DNA of 64,000 nucleotides from Frigoribacterium sp. PhB24 (GTDB lineage: Bacteria > Actinomycetota > Actinomycetes > Actinomycetales > Microbacteriaceae), in the NCBI RefSeq assembly GCF_003755185.1, contig NZ_RKIC01000009.1:558001-622000 (forward strand), given 5' to 3'. Position 1 is the first letter of the stretch. The number at the start of each line of letters is the position of its first letter. The notes beneath the pieces are model-generated. The model was given only the letters and a program-made list of their open reading frames with translations, had not been told where the DNA came from and made no database searches. Position numbers and translations under genes: made by a program. Positions 21,150 through 30,263 of the stretch are shown piece by piece.

Positions 21150-22889
21150 TCAGTCGTCGGAGTCGGCTGCCTCGTCGAGGGCGACCTCGACGTCGCGCAG
21201 TCGGCCGGACTCGACGCGCACGCGCCGTGTGACCAGCTCGGCCGGCACCTCGACGTGCGAGATGACGACCACCGTGGACCCGTCGTCCCGGGCCGTCGTC
21301 AGGACGTCGAGGACGAGCCGGCGGGCGGTCTCGGGGTCGAGGCCCGCCGTGGGCTCGTCGAGGATCAGCACCGGGAAGCCCCGCAGGAGGGCTCGGGCCA
21401 ACGAGATGCGCTGGGCCTGACCGCCCGAGACGAGGACTCCCCGCTCGCCCAAGGGAGCGTCGAGCCCGCCGCGCCCTGCGGCCCAGTCGCCCAGCCCGAC
21501 GCGGTCGAGCACGGCCAGGAGATCGTCGTCGGTGGCCGTGTCGCGGGCGAAGAGGAGGTTCTGTCGCAGTGACTCGTCGAAGAGGTACGGGGTCTGCTCG
21601 ATCAGGCCCACCGCGGCCCGGACGGCGGCCGGGGCGAGGGTCGCCGTGTCGACTCCCCCGACCTCGTAGCGTCCGGTGTGTTCGACGAACCGGGCGAGCA
21701 CCGAGGCCAGCGTGGTCTTGCCGGCGCCGCTCGGCCCCTCGACCACGACGCGGTCGCCGACGGCGACGTCGAGGTCGACGCCACGGAGGGCCGGGCCCGC
21801 CGCACCGGGCCACGTCGCCGAGAGGCCCCGCAGACGCAGGGCCGACACGGGCGTCCGCGACGCGCCGACGAGTGTCCGCGTCATCTCGGCCCCGTCGGCC
21901 GCCGACCCGCCGACGGCCTCGTCGTCGACGACCCCCGCGGGAACGACGGCGGGCACCGCGGACTCGACGCGGTCCCCGCTCGCGCGGACCCGCCGCCAGG
22001 CCAGCACGGCCGTCGGCACGGCGCCGACGACCTCGAAGACGGCGAGCGGCACGAGGACCACCAGTGCGACGGCCGGGCCGGTCAGTCCCCCCGCGGCGGC
22101 GTCGGGCGCGACGACGGGGATCGTGGCGAGCGCTGCGGCACCGGACAGCGCCGAGAGGACGGCCGCGACGACGCCTCCGGTCAGGGCCCGGCGCGAGGAG
22201 GCGCGGCGCAGGTCGTCGTCGAGCCCCGCGACCCGGCCGAGCTGCCGGTCCACGGCCTCGAACGCGACCAGCACGTCGAGGTTCTGGACGAGGTCGACCA
22301 CCGCGGCCGAGAGCGCACCACGCTTCTCGGCGAGGACGTGCTCGCTGCGGCGCGCGAGGCGGTCGGCGGCCACGCAGCCGACGCCGAACGCCAGGACGAG
22401 CGCGCCCGCCAGGACGACGGCGGCCTGCGGGGACACGAGAGCGACGCCGACCACGGCGACGACGGAGGTCAGGCCCGACACCACGAGGGGCTGCACCACC
22501 CGCAGGGGAAGGTCCTGCAACGCGTCGACGTCGCCGACGACGCGCGCGAGCAGGTCACCACGATCCGTGCGACCGAGACCCGCCGGGGCCACGCGGACCA
22601 GTCGCCGGTACAGCTCGGTGCGGACCACGGCCAGCTGACGGAAGGCGGCATCGTGGCTGGACAAACGCTCGAGGTATCGGAAGACCGCCCGGGTCAGGGC
22701 GAACGCGCGGACGCCGACGACGGCGAGCGAGAGATAGAGGATCGGCGGCTGCTCGGCCGCCCGCGTGATCAGGTACGCGGACGCCGCGAGCAATGCGACG
22801 GCCGACAGTGCGCTGAGCGAGCCGAACACCAGGCCGGGGGCGGCCCGGCGTGCGTCGGGCTGAGCCGCGCGGAGCAACGAACGGTTCAC
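21150..22889 (-). CDS. cydC: Thiol reductant ABC exporter CydC
   Basis: One half of the CydDC ABC exporter that moves cysteine/glutathione-type thiols out and is needed for cytochrome bd assembly; 579 residues. An ABC transmembrane domain with six helices (residues about 15-310) is followed by the ATPase: GPSGAGKTT (Walker A), VSGGQAQRISLARAL (signature), VLILDEPTAGLD (Walker B). The GTG at 22889 overlaps the cydD stop as GTGA. Last gene of cydABDC; the tail is acidic. Confidence 0.92.
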   Translation of the reverse strand: MNRSLLRAAQPDARRAAPGLVFGSLSALSAVALLAASAYLITRAAEQPPILYLSLAVVGVRAFALTRAVFRYLERLSSHDAAFRQLAVVRTELYRRLVRVAPAGLGRTDRGDLLARVVGDVDALQDLPLRVVQPLVVSGLTSVVAVVGVALVSPQAAVVLAGALVLAFGVGCVAADRLARRSEHVLAEKRGALSAAVVDLVQNLDVLVAFEAVDRQLGRVAGLDDDLRRASSRRALTGGVVAAVLSALSGAAALATIPVVAPDAAAGGLTGPAVALVVLVPLAVFEVVGAVPTAVLAWRRVRASGDRVESAVPAVVPAGVVDDEAVGGSAADGAEMTRTLVGASRTPVSALRLRGLSATWPGAAGPALRGVDLDVAVGDRVVVEGPSGAGKTTLASVLARFVEHTGRYEVGGVDTATLAPAAVRAAVGLIEQTPYLFDESLRQNLLFARDTATDDDLLAVLDRVGLGDWAAGRGGLDAPLGERGVLVSGGQAQRISLARALLRGFPVLILDEPTAGLDPETARRLVLDVLTTARDDGSTVVVISHVEVPAELVTRRVRVESGRLRDVEVALDEAADSDD

Positions 22890-24532
22890 GAGGCCCCTCC
22901 GATCGCGACGACGACGTCGGCGGCGTTCCTGACGGCACGGCGGTGCGTGACGACGACCACCGCGACGCCCGTGGCCGCGATGCGTCGGAGCCCCGCCACG
23001 ACCCGGGCCTCGGTGACCGGGTCGAGCGCCGACGAGGGCTCGTCGACCAGCAGGAGGCGCGACCCCACCCGATCGAGTCGGTACAGCGCCCGGGCCACCG
23101 ACACCCGTTGCGCCTGTCCACCGGACAGGCCCTGGCCGCCGGCCCCGAGCACGAGCGCCGGGTCGAGGCCCGCCGCACCGGCCAGGTCGAGGGCCCGCAC
23201 GACGGCCTCGGTGTCGGGCTCGCGCGTGTCGCCGAGAGCGACGTTCTCGGCCACGGTGCCGGACGACAACAGCGGGGACTGCCCGGACCAGGCGATCTCG
23301 TGGCGCGTCGGGGCCCGCCCCGACGACCGCCAGACGACTCGACCCTCGCACGGTTCGAGCCCCAGCACGGCGTCGAGCAGGGTGGACTTGCCGGCACCGC
23401 TCGGGCCGACGACCGCCGTGACGCGACCCGTCTCGGCGACGAGCGAGGTCTCGGGCAGCCGCACCGCGCCTCCTCGGCTCACCGAGACGCGGTCGACGAC
23501 GAGCGCGTCGCCCTCGGCGCGGGGCTCGTGGTGACCGGCGGCCACGGCCGACCCGGTCGGCCGAGGTGCGACGTCGCCCTTCTCGTCTTCCAACAGCTCG
23601 AAGACGTCGTCCGCCGCCGCGACCCCGTCGGCTGCGGCGTGGTAGTTCGCGCCGACCTGGCGCAGGGGCAGGTAGGCCTCGGGTGTGAGCAGCAGCACGA
23701 ACAGTCCGGCGGTGAGCCCCATCGAGCCGTCGACGAGCCGGATGCCGATCGAGACGGCGACGAGCGCGACCGACAACGACGCCGCCAGCTCGAGCACGAA
23801 GCCGCTGAGGAACGACACGCGCAGCACCTTCACCGTCTCGACCCGGTAGTCGTCGGTGATGCTACCGATCCGCTCGACCTGGCGCCGCTCACGACCGAAC
23901 GCCTTGAGGGTCGACGCCCCGCCGACGGCGTCGGCGAACGACGAGGCGAGGTGCGTGAGGCGGTCCCACTGGCGCGTCTGGGCGGCACGGGTGGTCCATC
24001 CGATCAGCACCATGAAGACGGGGATCACGGGCAGCGTCAGCACGACGATCAGGGCCGAGACCCAGTCGTGCAGGGCCATGACGACGACCAGCGACGGCGT
24101 CGCCAGGGCCGTGAGCACGAGCTGGGGCAGGTACCGGGCGAAGTACTCGTCGAGGGCGTCGAGTCCGGGGCCGACGAGGGTCGCGACCCGGGCCGACGAA
24201 TGCCGGTCGACCCAGGCCCTCCCGCGGTCGGCGACCGCGCGGACGACCCGGGCCCGCAGCTGGCTCTTCACCCGGGCCGCGGCCCGCGCGGACGTCACCT
24301 CGAGCGCCCACGCCACGAGCGACCGCACCGCCACCGAGACGCCGAGTCCGACCAGGGCGGTCGCGAGTCCGTCGGTGGCAGGCCCCTCCACGACCCGGAC
24401 CACGGCCGTCGTCGTGAACCAGGCCACGGCGACGATCGAGACGGTCTGCACGAGACCGAGCACGGCCCCGAGCCCGAGGAACACCCGGGCGGCGGAGGCG
24501 TAGCGCAGGAGGCGCGGGTCGAGCGGTCTCAC
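22886..24532 (-). CDS. cydD: Thiol reductant ABC exporter CydD
   Basis: The partner of CydC, 548 residues. ABC transmembrane domain, then Walker A GPSGAGKST, LSGGQAQRVSVARAL and LLLVDEPSSALD. I start at GTG 24532 (VRPLDPRLLRY), ten bases beyond cydB; longer readings run into the cydB end. Three copies of the dispersed CGCGCCTCCT motif fall in this gene (23052, 23465 and 24507), the densest cluster in the window. Confidence 0.92.
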   Translation of the reverse strand: MRPLDPRLLRYASAARVFLGLGAVLGLVQTVSIVAVAWFTTTAVVRVVEGPATDGLATALVGLGVSVAVRSLVAWALEVTSARAAARVKSQLRARVVRAVADRGRAWVDRHSSARVATLVGPGLDALDEYFARYLPQLVLTALATPSLVVVMALHDWVSALIVVLTLPVIPVFMVLIGWTTRAAQTRQWDRLTHLASSFADAVGGASTLKAFGRERRQVERIGSITDDYRVETVKVLRVSFLSGFVLELAASLSVALVAVSIGIRLVDGSMGLTAGLFVLLLTPEAYLPLRQVGANYHAAADGVAAADDVFELLEDEKGDVAPRPTGSAVAAGHHEPRAEGDALVVDRVSVSRGGAVRLPETSLVAETGRVTAVVGPSGAGKSTLLDAVLGLEPCEGRVVWRSSGRAPTRHEIAWSGQSPLLSSGTVAENVALGDTREPDTEAVVRALDLAGAAGLDPALVLGAGGQGLSGGQAQRVSVARALYRLDRVGSRLLLVDEPSSALDPVTEARVVAGLRRIAATGVAVVVVTHRRAVRNAADVVVAIGGAS

Positions 24533-24542
24533 GGACGCCGGC

Positions 24543-25544
24543 TCAGTGGGCGGCCGGGATCGCCGCACGGCTGATCCGTTTGCGGAAGATCCAGTAGGTG
24601 AAGCCCTGGTAGCCGAGGATGAGCGGGACGAAGACGAGGGCGACCCAGCTCATGATCGTCAGGGTGTAGGTCGAGCTCGACGCGTTGGCGATCGTCAGGC
24701 TGTTCGCCGGATCGTTGCTCGCCGGCATCACTCCGGGGAAGAGCGCGGCGAACAGGCTGGAGACCGCCAGGGCGATCGTGACGGCCATCAGGCCGAAGGA
24801 CCGCCCCTCGCGGCCGCGGAGGTTGGCGACGAACGACGCGATCAGGGTGACGGCCGCCACGACCGAGAGGACGACCGACACGAGGGTCCCGTGCATCAGC
24901 GAGGTCAGGGCCAGGAAGGCCGCCGCGACGACGATCGTGACGAGTCCGGCGCGGACGGCCAGGCGGCGGGCTCGCCTCCGGATCTCGCCCTCGGTCTTGA
25001 GCGTCACGAAAACCGCGCCATGCGTGAAGAAGAGCAGGAGGGTCGTGAGGCCGCCCAGGACGGCGTACGGGTTGAGCAGGTCGAGCAGCGTGCCTGTGTA
25101 GTCGTGCCCCTCGTCCAGCGGTACACCCCGGACGACGTTGGCGAAGACCAGCCCCCAGACGAACGCCGGGACGGCCGAGCCGACGACGATCATCGCGTCG
25201 AAACGGCGCTTCCACGACGCCTCGGGGCGCTGATGCCGGTATTCGAACGAGACGCCACGCACGATCAGGGCCAGCAGGATCAGCAACATGAGGAGGTAGA
25301 ACCCGCTGAACAACGTGGCGTACCACTCGGGGAAGGCCGCGAACAGGAAGGCGCCCGCGACGATGACCCAGGTCTCGTTGAGATCCCAGACGGGACCGAT
25401 GGTGTTGATCAGCACGCGCCGGTCCGTGTCGTCCCGCCCGAGGAAGGGCAGCGACATGCCGACCCCGAAGTCGAAGCCGTCGAGCACGAAGTAGCCGACG
25501 AAGAAGAAGCCGAGGATGACGAACCAGAGGGTGGGGAGGTCCAT
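24543..25544 (-). CDS. cydB: Cytochrome bd ubiquinol oxidase subunit II
   Basis: Membrane subunit of the high-affinity bd-type quinol oxidase; 333 residues and about eight to nine hydrophobic helices. Starts MDLPTLWFVILG, with the GYFVLDGFDFGVGM block typical of CydB. I use ATG 25544 because AAAGG is eight bases upstream; an ATG at 25550 adds two residues but has poor spacing. Second gene of cydABDC, 43 bases after cydA. Confidence 0.95.
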   Translation of the reverse strand: MDLPTLWFVILGFFFVGYFVLDGFDFGVGMSLPFLGRDDTDRRVLINTIGPVWDLNETWVIVAGAFLFAAFPEWYATLFSGFYLLMLLILLALIVRGVSFEYRHQRPEASWKRRFDAMIVVGSAVPAFVWGLVFANVVRGVPLDEGHDYTGTLLDLLNPYAVLGGLTTLLLFFTHGAVFVTLKTEGEIRRRARRLAVRAGLVTIVVAAAFLALTSLMHGTLVSVVLSVVAAVTLIASFVANLRGREGRSFGLMAVTIALAVSSLFAALFPGVMPASNDPANSLTIANASSSTYTLTIMSWVALVFVPLILGYQGFTYWIFRKRISRAAIPAAH

Positions 25545-25587
25545 GGTCATAGCCTTTCTCGCGTCGGGACGACGAGGGTCGCGGGCA

Positions 25588-27000
25588 TCAGTAGACCGTC
25601 GCCTCGTGTCGGATCTCGCCCGACACGGGATCGGGTTCCGGGGCGTCGGCCGGCCCCTTCTGGGCCGCCTTGACGATGAGCCTGAACTCGACGACGGCGA
25701 GCGTCCCGTAGATCAGGGTGAAGGCGACGAGGGAGATGAGCACCGTCAGGCCGGTGACCCCGGGCGAGACGCCGTCCTCGGTCTTGAGCAGCCCGAAGAC
25801 GAGCCAGGGCTGCCGGCCCATCTCGGTGAAGACCCACCCGACGATCATCGCCAGCAGAGGCATCGGGTAGCTGAAGACCGCGGCCCGCCACACCCACGTG
25901 TTCTGCGGCAGACGCCCTTTCCGGGTGATCCAGAGGCCGACGAGCGATACGAGGACACTGACCATCCCGAGGCCCATCATCCAGCGGAAGGACCAGTAGG
26001 TGACCCAGATGATCGGGGTGTAGTCACCCGGACCGTAGAGCTGCACGTACTGGGCCTGGAGGTCGTTGATCCCCTCGACCGTGCCGTCGAACGTGTGGGT
26101 CGACAGGAACGACAGCAGGTAGGGCACCCGGATGCTGAAGAGCTCGTGCACACCGTCGGGCGTGCCGAGCGTCAAGATCGAGAACGAGGCGTCCGCTCCG
26201 GTGCTGGTCGTGTAGAGCGCCTCCGCGGCGGCCATCTTCATGGGCTGGGTCTCGACCATGGCGAGGCCGAGCTGATCGCCCGTGACGAAGGTGAGCGCAC
26301 CCGCCGCCACCATCGTCCAGAGGCCGAAGCGCAGGGCCGGCCTCATGGTCTCGAGGTGTTGGTTCCGGGACAGGTGCCAGGCGGCGACCGCGACGATGAC
26401 CGCGGCGGACACCATGAAGCACGCGAAGATCGTGTGGGGAAACGCCGCCAGGGCGATCTTGTTGGTCAGGACCTCCCAGATGCTGGTGAGCTCGGCACGG
26501 CCCTTCTCCTCGTTGATGTCGTAGCCGACCGGGTTCTGCATGAAGGCGTTCGCGGCGATGATGAAGTACGCCGAGAGGATGCTGCCGACGGTCGCACCCC
26601 AGATGCTGGCCAGGTGCAGCTTCTTCGGCACCTTGTCCCAGCCGAAGATCCAGATGCCGATGAAGGTCGCCTCGAGGAAGAACGCGAGCAGGCCCTCGAG
26701 CGCGAGCGGGGCACCGAACACGTCGCCGACGAATCTCGAGTAGTCGGACCAGTTCATGCCGAACTGGAACTCCTGAACGATTCCGGTCACGACGCCCATC
26801 GCGAAGTTGATCAGGAAGATCTTGCCGAAGAACTGGGTCAGCTGCAGGTAGTGGATGCGGCCCGTGCGCACCCACGCCGTCTGGAAGACCGCGACCGTGA
26901 ACGCCATGCCGATCGTGAGCGGCACGAACAAGAAGTGGTAGATCGTGGTGAGCCCGAACTGCCAGCGGGACAGCAGCAGCGGGTCGAGCAGCTCGTTCAT
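25588..27000 (-). CDS. cydA: Cytochrome bd ubiquinol oxidase subunit I
   Basis: Heme-bearing subunit of cytochrome bd (b558, b595 and d), reducing oxygen to water with quinol; 470 residues. The N-terminus is LLSRWQFGLTTIYHFLFVPLTIG, with the conserved histidine of TIYHFLF in the first helix. The GRQPW motif occurs in the C-terminal half. The short Q-loop version is present, as in most actinobacteria. GGAGAAGG lies eight bases before the ATG. The operon cydABDC encodes the oxidase and its maturation exporter. Confidence 0.96.
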   Translation of the reverse strand: MNELLDPLLLSRWQFGLTTIYHFLFVPLTIGMAFTVAVFQTAWVRTGRIHYLQLTQFFGKIFLINFAMGVVTGIVQEFQFGMNWSDYSRFVGDVFGAPLALEGLLAFFLEATFIGIWIFGWDKVPKKLHLASIWGATVGSILSAYFIIAANAFMQNPVGYDINEEKGRAELTSIWEVLTNKIALAAFPHTIFACFMVSAAVIVAVAAWHLSRNQHLETMRPALRFGLWTMVAAGALTFVTGDQLGLAMVETQPMKMAAAEALYTTSTGADASFSILTLGTPDGVHELFSIRVPYLLSFLSTHTFDGTVEGINDLQAQYVQLYGPGDYTPIIWVTYWSFRWMMGLGMVSVLVSLVGLWITRKGRLPQNTWVWRAAVFSYPMPLLAMIVGWVFTEMGRQPWLVFGLLKTEDGVSPGVTGLTVLISLVAFTLIYGTLAVVEFRLIVKAAQKGPADAPEPDPVSGEIRHEATVY

Positions 27001-27129
27001 CGGGATGCGCCTTCTCCCTCGGATGGTGGTGTGGTCGTGCGTCGCACCGTCGGGACGTCATGAGCCTAGAGCGTGAGATGGACGACACCTGTTGTTTTGG
27101 GCACTCGGGCGCCGTGCACTCGCTGTGAA

Positions 27130-27135
27130 TAGGCT
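27130..27135 (+). promoter_or_regulatory. -10 hexamer of dedA, leaderless GTG start
   Basis: TAGGCT, then seven bases, then GTG at 27143. The hexamer is preceded by TGTGAA, which may add an extended -10 feature. No ribosome-binding site. Confidence 0.45.
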
Positions 27136-27142
27136 CGGGCGG

Positions 27143-27811
27143 GTGAACGACGTGCTGACGACGCTGCTCGACCTGGTCCAGTCCGTCGACCCCGTGCTGA
27201 GGACCGTGCTGGCCGGCGTCGCCATGGTCCTCGAGACCTCGGTACTGCTCGGGCTGATCGTGCCCGGCGACACGGTGGCCATCGTGTCGGCGACGGCGGT
27301 GGCGTCGCCGTTCGAGTTCGGGGCGCTCGTCGCGGCCCTCGTGCTCGGGGCCCTCGTGGGCGAGAGCGTGGGCTTCGCCCTCGGCCGGTTCTTCGGGCCG
27401 AAGATCAGGGCGAGCGTGCTCGGCCGACGCATCGGCGAAGCGAACTGGGTGCGGGCCGAGAACTACCTCGCCCGACGGGGCGGCATCGCCGTCTTCGTGT
27501 CGAGGTTCCTGCCGGTGCTGCATTCGTTGATCCCGCTCACCGTGGGCACGAGCCCGATGCGCTACCGGACCTTTCTCGCCTGGACGACGCCCGCGTGCAT
27601 CCTCTGGGCTCTCGCCTACGTCTCGGTCGGTGCCGCCGCCGCCGGCAGCTATCGCGAGCTCGCCGACCAGCTGCACCAGGCCGGTTACGTCTTCGCCGGC
27701 ATCATCGCCGTCTTCGCCCTGCTGGTCGTCGTCGTCAAGAAAGTGCTCCACCGCCGCGAGGAACGGCACATGGCGCACCCCGACGACGGCGTGGGCGACG
27801 ACGCGTCCTGA
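27143..27811 (+). CDS. DedA family membrane protein
   Basis: DedA/VTT-domain membrane protein, 222 residues, probably involved in membrane lipid or envelope homeostasis. Typical features: LGLIVPGDTVAIVSATAVA, then FALGRFFGP, and VSRFLPVLHSLIPLTVG. In most DedA proteins the last motif is R-x-x-P-x-x-R; here the second arginine is histidine, so it belongs to a variant subgroup. GTG 27143 follows a -10-like hexamer by seven bases. Divergent from cydA, which suggests, but does not show, coordination. Confidence 0.88.
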   Translation: MNDVLTTLLDLVQSVDPVLRTVLAGVAMVLETSVLLGLIVPGDTVAIVSATAVASPFEFGALVAALVLGALVGESVGFALGRFFGPKIRASVLGRRIGEANWVRAENYLARRGGIAVFVSRFLPVLHSLIPLTVGTSPMRYRTFLAWTTPACILWALAYVSVGAAAAGSYRELADQLHQAGYVFAGIIAVFALLVVVVKKVLHRREERHMAHPDDGVGDDAS

Positions 27812-27857
27812 CCCGCGCCTCCTCGTCCTCGCCCTGCGGGCGGGGTCCCGGACGACG

Positions 27858-27891
27858 GAGAGCCCCGTTCCGCGGACGGAACGGGGCTCTC
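27858..27891. terminator. Bidirectional terminator, dedA / osmoprotectant ABC operon
   Basis: Perfect 15-base arms (GAGAGCCCCGTTCCG, 27858-27872, and its complement 27877-27891) around CGGA. It lies between convergent genes. No T-tract. Confidence 0.85.
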
Positions 27892-27904
27892 GGAGAGGGA
27901 GTGC

Positions 27905-28840
27905 CTAGCTGTCGAGCAGGCCCTTCTCGGTCAGGTAGTCCTTGGCGATGGTGGCCGAGGACTCCTTGTCGGTCTGGCTCTTCGAGTTGAGTTTCTGCAG
28001 GTCGGACGCGCTGAGGACCGCGTCGACGCTCTCGATGACGGCCTGCGCGTCCGAGTCGACCTTGTCGGACACGATCGGGACCACGTTCTGCGGCAGGATC
28101 ATGTTCTCGGGGTCCTCGAGCGTGACCAGGTCGTTCTCGGCGATGAGGGGGCTGGCGGTGTAGATGTCGGCCAGTTGGACGCTGCCGTCCGTGAGGGCCT
28201 TGACCGTCAGGGGGCCACCACCGTCGTCGATCGGGGTCGAGGTGACGTCGACGCCGTAGACGCTCTTCAGACCGGGAGGGCCGTAGGGACGCTCGGCGTT
28301 CTCGGGCGGAGCACCCAGCGCCAGCGTGCCGGAGTAGTCCTTCAGGTCGGCCAGGCTCGTGATGTCGTTGTCCTCGGAGAACTTCTTCGTCACGTTGTAG
28401 CTGTCCTGGTCGGACGCCGCGGCGGCCTTCAGCGCGGTCAGACCGGAGGGCAGCGCGGCGGCCAGAGCCGTCTCGACCTCTTCGGGCGACTTCGCGGTCT
28501 CTTCTTTGTCGTAGTACTGGAGCAGGTTGCCGGTGTACTCGGGGAAGACGTCGATCTTGCCCGACTCGAGCTCGGGCAGGTACACCTCGCGCTGACCGAT
28601 CTGATATTGACGGTCGACCGTGTAGCCCTTGGCCTCGAGTGCCTGGGCGTAGAGCTCGGCGATGATCTCGTTCGAGTAGTACTGCTGCGAGCCGATGACG
28701 AGCGTGTCACCGTCGCTCGACTCGGACGAGTCGCCCGAGCTCAGCGGGTCGCTCGACGAGCACCCTGCCAGGGCCACCACGGCCCCGATCGCGACTGCGC
28801 CGAGAACGGTGAGCCGGCCCTTCTTGTTCGCTGTGATCAC
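27905..28840 (-). CDS. Osmoprotectant ABC transporter, substrate-binding lipoprotein
   Basis: Extracytoplasmic binding protein of the OpuC/ProX type (glycine betaine, choline or carnitine class); 311 residues. A lipoprotein signal is visible: short basic start, hydrophobic helix, lipobox VALAGC, then a serine/aspartate-rich linker. The mature domain contains IGSQQYYSNEIIAELYAQAL and the DVFPEYTGNLLQYY block, typical of this family. The GTG at 28840 overlaps the permease stop (GTGA) and has AAAGG upstream. Ligand not certain. Confidence 0.9.
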   Translation of the reverse strand: MITANKKGRLTVLGAVAIGAVVALAGCSSSDPLSSGDSSESSDGDTLVIGSQQYYSNEIIAELYAQALEAKGYTVDRQYQIGQREVYLPELESGKIDVFPEYTGNLLQYYDKEETAKSPEEVETALAAALPSGLTALKAAAASDQDSYNVTKKFSEDNDITSLADLKDYSGTLALGAPPENAERPYGPPGLKSVYGVDVTSTPIDDGGGPLTVKALTDGSVQLADIYTASPLIAENDLVTLEDPENMILPQNVVPIVSDKVDSDAQAVIESVDAVLSASDLQKLNSKSQTDKESSATIAKDYLTEKGLLDS

Positions 28841-29577
28841 TGTGTGCCTTTCGTGAGGGGTGTTGTCGTGACCGCCCCGGGCCGGAGTGCCTTGGAGCGG
28901 GTGTCGGAGGGGCGTCCGGCCGTGACCCCGGCGGGGACGACGAGACGCTGGGCGATCGAGAAGACGATCTCGAGGACGACCGCGAGGGCGATGACGACGA
29001 TGGAGCCGGCCAGCATCTGTGTGTAGTCGTTCGACCGCAAGCCCCGGAAGATGTACGTGCCGAGGCCGCCGGCCCCGACCACGGTGGCGATGGTCGCGGT
29101 CGCCACGACCTGCAGCGTGGCCGATCGGATGCCGCCGATCAGCAGGGGCAGCCCGAGGGGCACCTCGACCTTGGTGACGATCTGCCATTCGGTCATGCCC
29201 ACGGCCCGGGCCGCGTCGACCGTCTTGCGGTCGACGGCCTCGAAACCTGAATAGGCGCCGGCGAGCACGGAGGGAATCGCCAGGACGACGAAGGCGATCA
29301 TCGGCGCCGTGATGCCGATGCCGACGAGCAGAGCCAGGAGGAACACCAGCCCGACGGTGGGCAGCGCGCGCGCACCACCGGTCAGGGCCACGGCGAGGGT
29401 GCGGCCACGACCCGTGTGTCCGATGAGGTAACCCGCGGGGATGGCGAGGACGGAGGCGATGACCACCGCGACGACCGTGTACCAGAGGTGTTCACCCAGC
29501 CGGGTGGGCACCCCGTCGGCCCCGGAGAGGTGCGTCGGGTCGGCCAGCCAGGCGAAGGCGTCGACGAAGAGGTTCAC
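28837..29577 (-). CDS. Osmoprotectant ABC transporter, permease
   Basis: Inner-membrane permease of the importer, 246 residues, with about five hydrophobic helices and the DAARAVGMTEWQIVTKVEVPLGLPLL coupling loop (EAA motif). The end of the protein is polar. The GTG 29577 overlaps the stop of the preceding permease, so the two are coupled. Confidence 0.9.
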   Translation of the reverse strand: MNLFVDAFAWLADPTHLSGADGVPTRLGEHLWYTVVAVVIASVLAIPAGYLIGHTGRGRTLAVALTGGARALPTVGLVFLLALLVGIGITAPMIAFVVLAIPSVLAGAYSGFEAVDRKTVDAARAVGMTEWQIVTKVEVPLGLPLLIGGIRSATLQVVATATIATVVGAGGLGTYIFRGLRSNDYTQMLAGSIVVIALAVVLEIVFSIAQRLVVPAGVTAGRPSDTRSKALRPGAVTTTPLTKGTQ

Positions 29578-30263
29578 GGCGCCACGACCTTCTGACGAGC
29601 CCAGGCCGGCGTGCTCGCCTTGGTCGGCGCGTGACCCCTCGTCCAGGGCATCAGTGCTCGACCGAGCAGCACCAGCAGACCGTCGAGGACCAGCGCCATG
29701 ACGATCGTGAGGACGATGCCCGCCACGATCTCGGCCATGATGTCGCGCTGCAGCCCGTCGTTGAAGAGCAGTCCGAGCCCGTTGATGCCGAGGATGCCCC
29801 CCACGGTGGCCAGGCTGATGGTGCTGACCAGGACGACGCGGAGGCCTGCGAGCAGGACGGGGCCGGCCAGCGGGATCTCGACGCGCCAGAACCGCTGCCA
29901 CCCCGAGTAGCCGATCGCCGTGGCGGACTGACGCACGTCGGTCTCGACCGACTGGAGGCCGTCGGCGACCGACCGGACCATCAGGGCGACCCCGTACAGG
30001 GTGAGGCCGATGATGAGGTTCGTGTTGCTGCGGATGCTGTACCCGATGAGGCCGGGCAACACGACGAGCAGGGCGAACGACGGCACGGCGTAGAACAATC
30101 CGGCGACCGCGAGGACGATGCCCCGGAGGCGGGTGTACCGGTTGGCAGCCCACCCGATCGGCAACGAGATGACGAACGCCAGGATGACCGGCGGCACGCT
30201 CAGACCGAGATGCACGATCGTCTTGTCGAGGATGTAGTCGCTGTTCGACCAGATCCAGTTCAC
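29574..30263 (-). CDS. Osmoprotectant ABC transporter, permease
   Basis: Second permease subunit, 229 residues, five hydrophobic helices and the coupling loop QSATAIGYSGWQRFWRVEIPLAGP. The start is GTG 30263 (MNWIWSNSDYI), overlapping the ATPase stop as GTGA. Together with 28837-29577 it forms the transmembrane heterodimer. Confidence 0.9.
   Translation of the reverse strand: MNWIWSNSDYILDKTIVHLGLSVPPVILAFVISLPIGWAANRYTRLRGIVLAVAGLFYAVPSFALLVVLPGLIGYSIRSNTNLIIGLTLYGVALMVRSVADGLQSVETDVRQSATAIGYSGWQRFWRVEIPLAGPVLLAGLRVVLVSTISLATVGGILGINGLGLLFNDGLQRDIMAEIVAGIVLTIVMALVLDGLLVLLGRALMPWTRGHAPTKASTPAWARQKVVAP

Noticed and set aside
27001-27142. Rex-type operator between cydA and dedA
   Set aside because: No TTGTGAANNNNTTCACAA-like palindrome is present; TGTGAA occurs only once.
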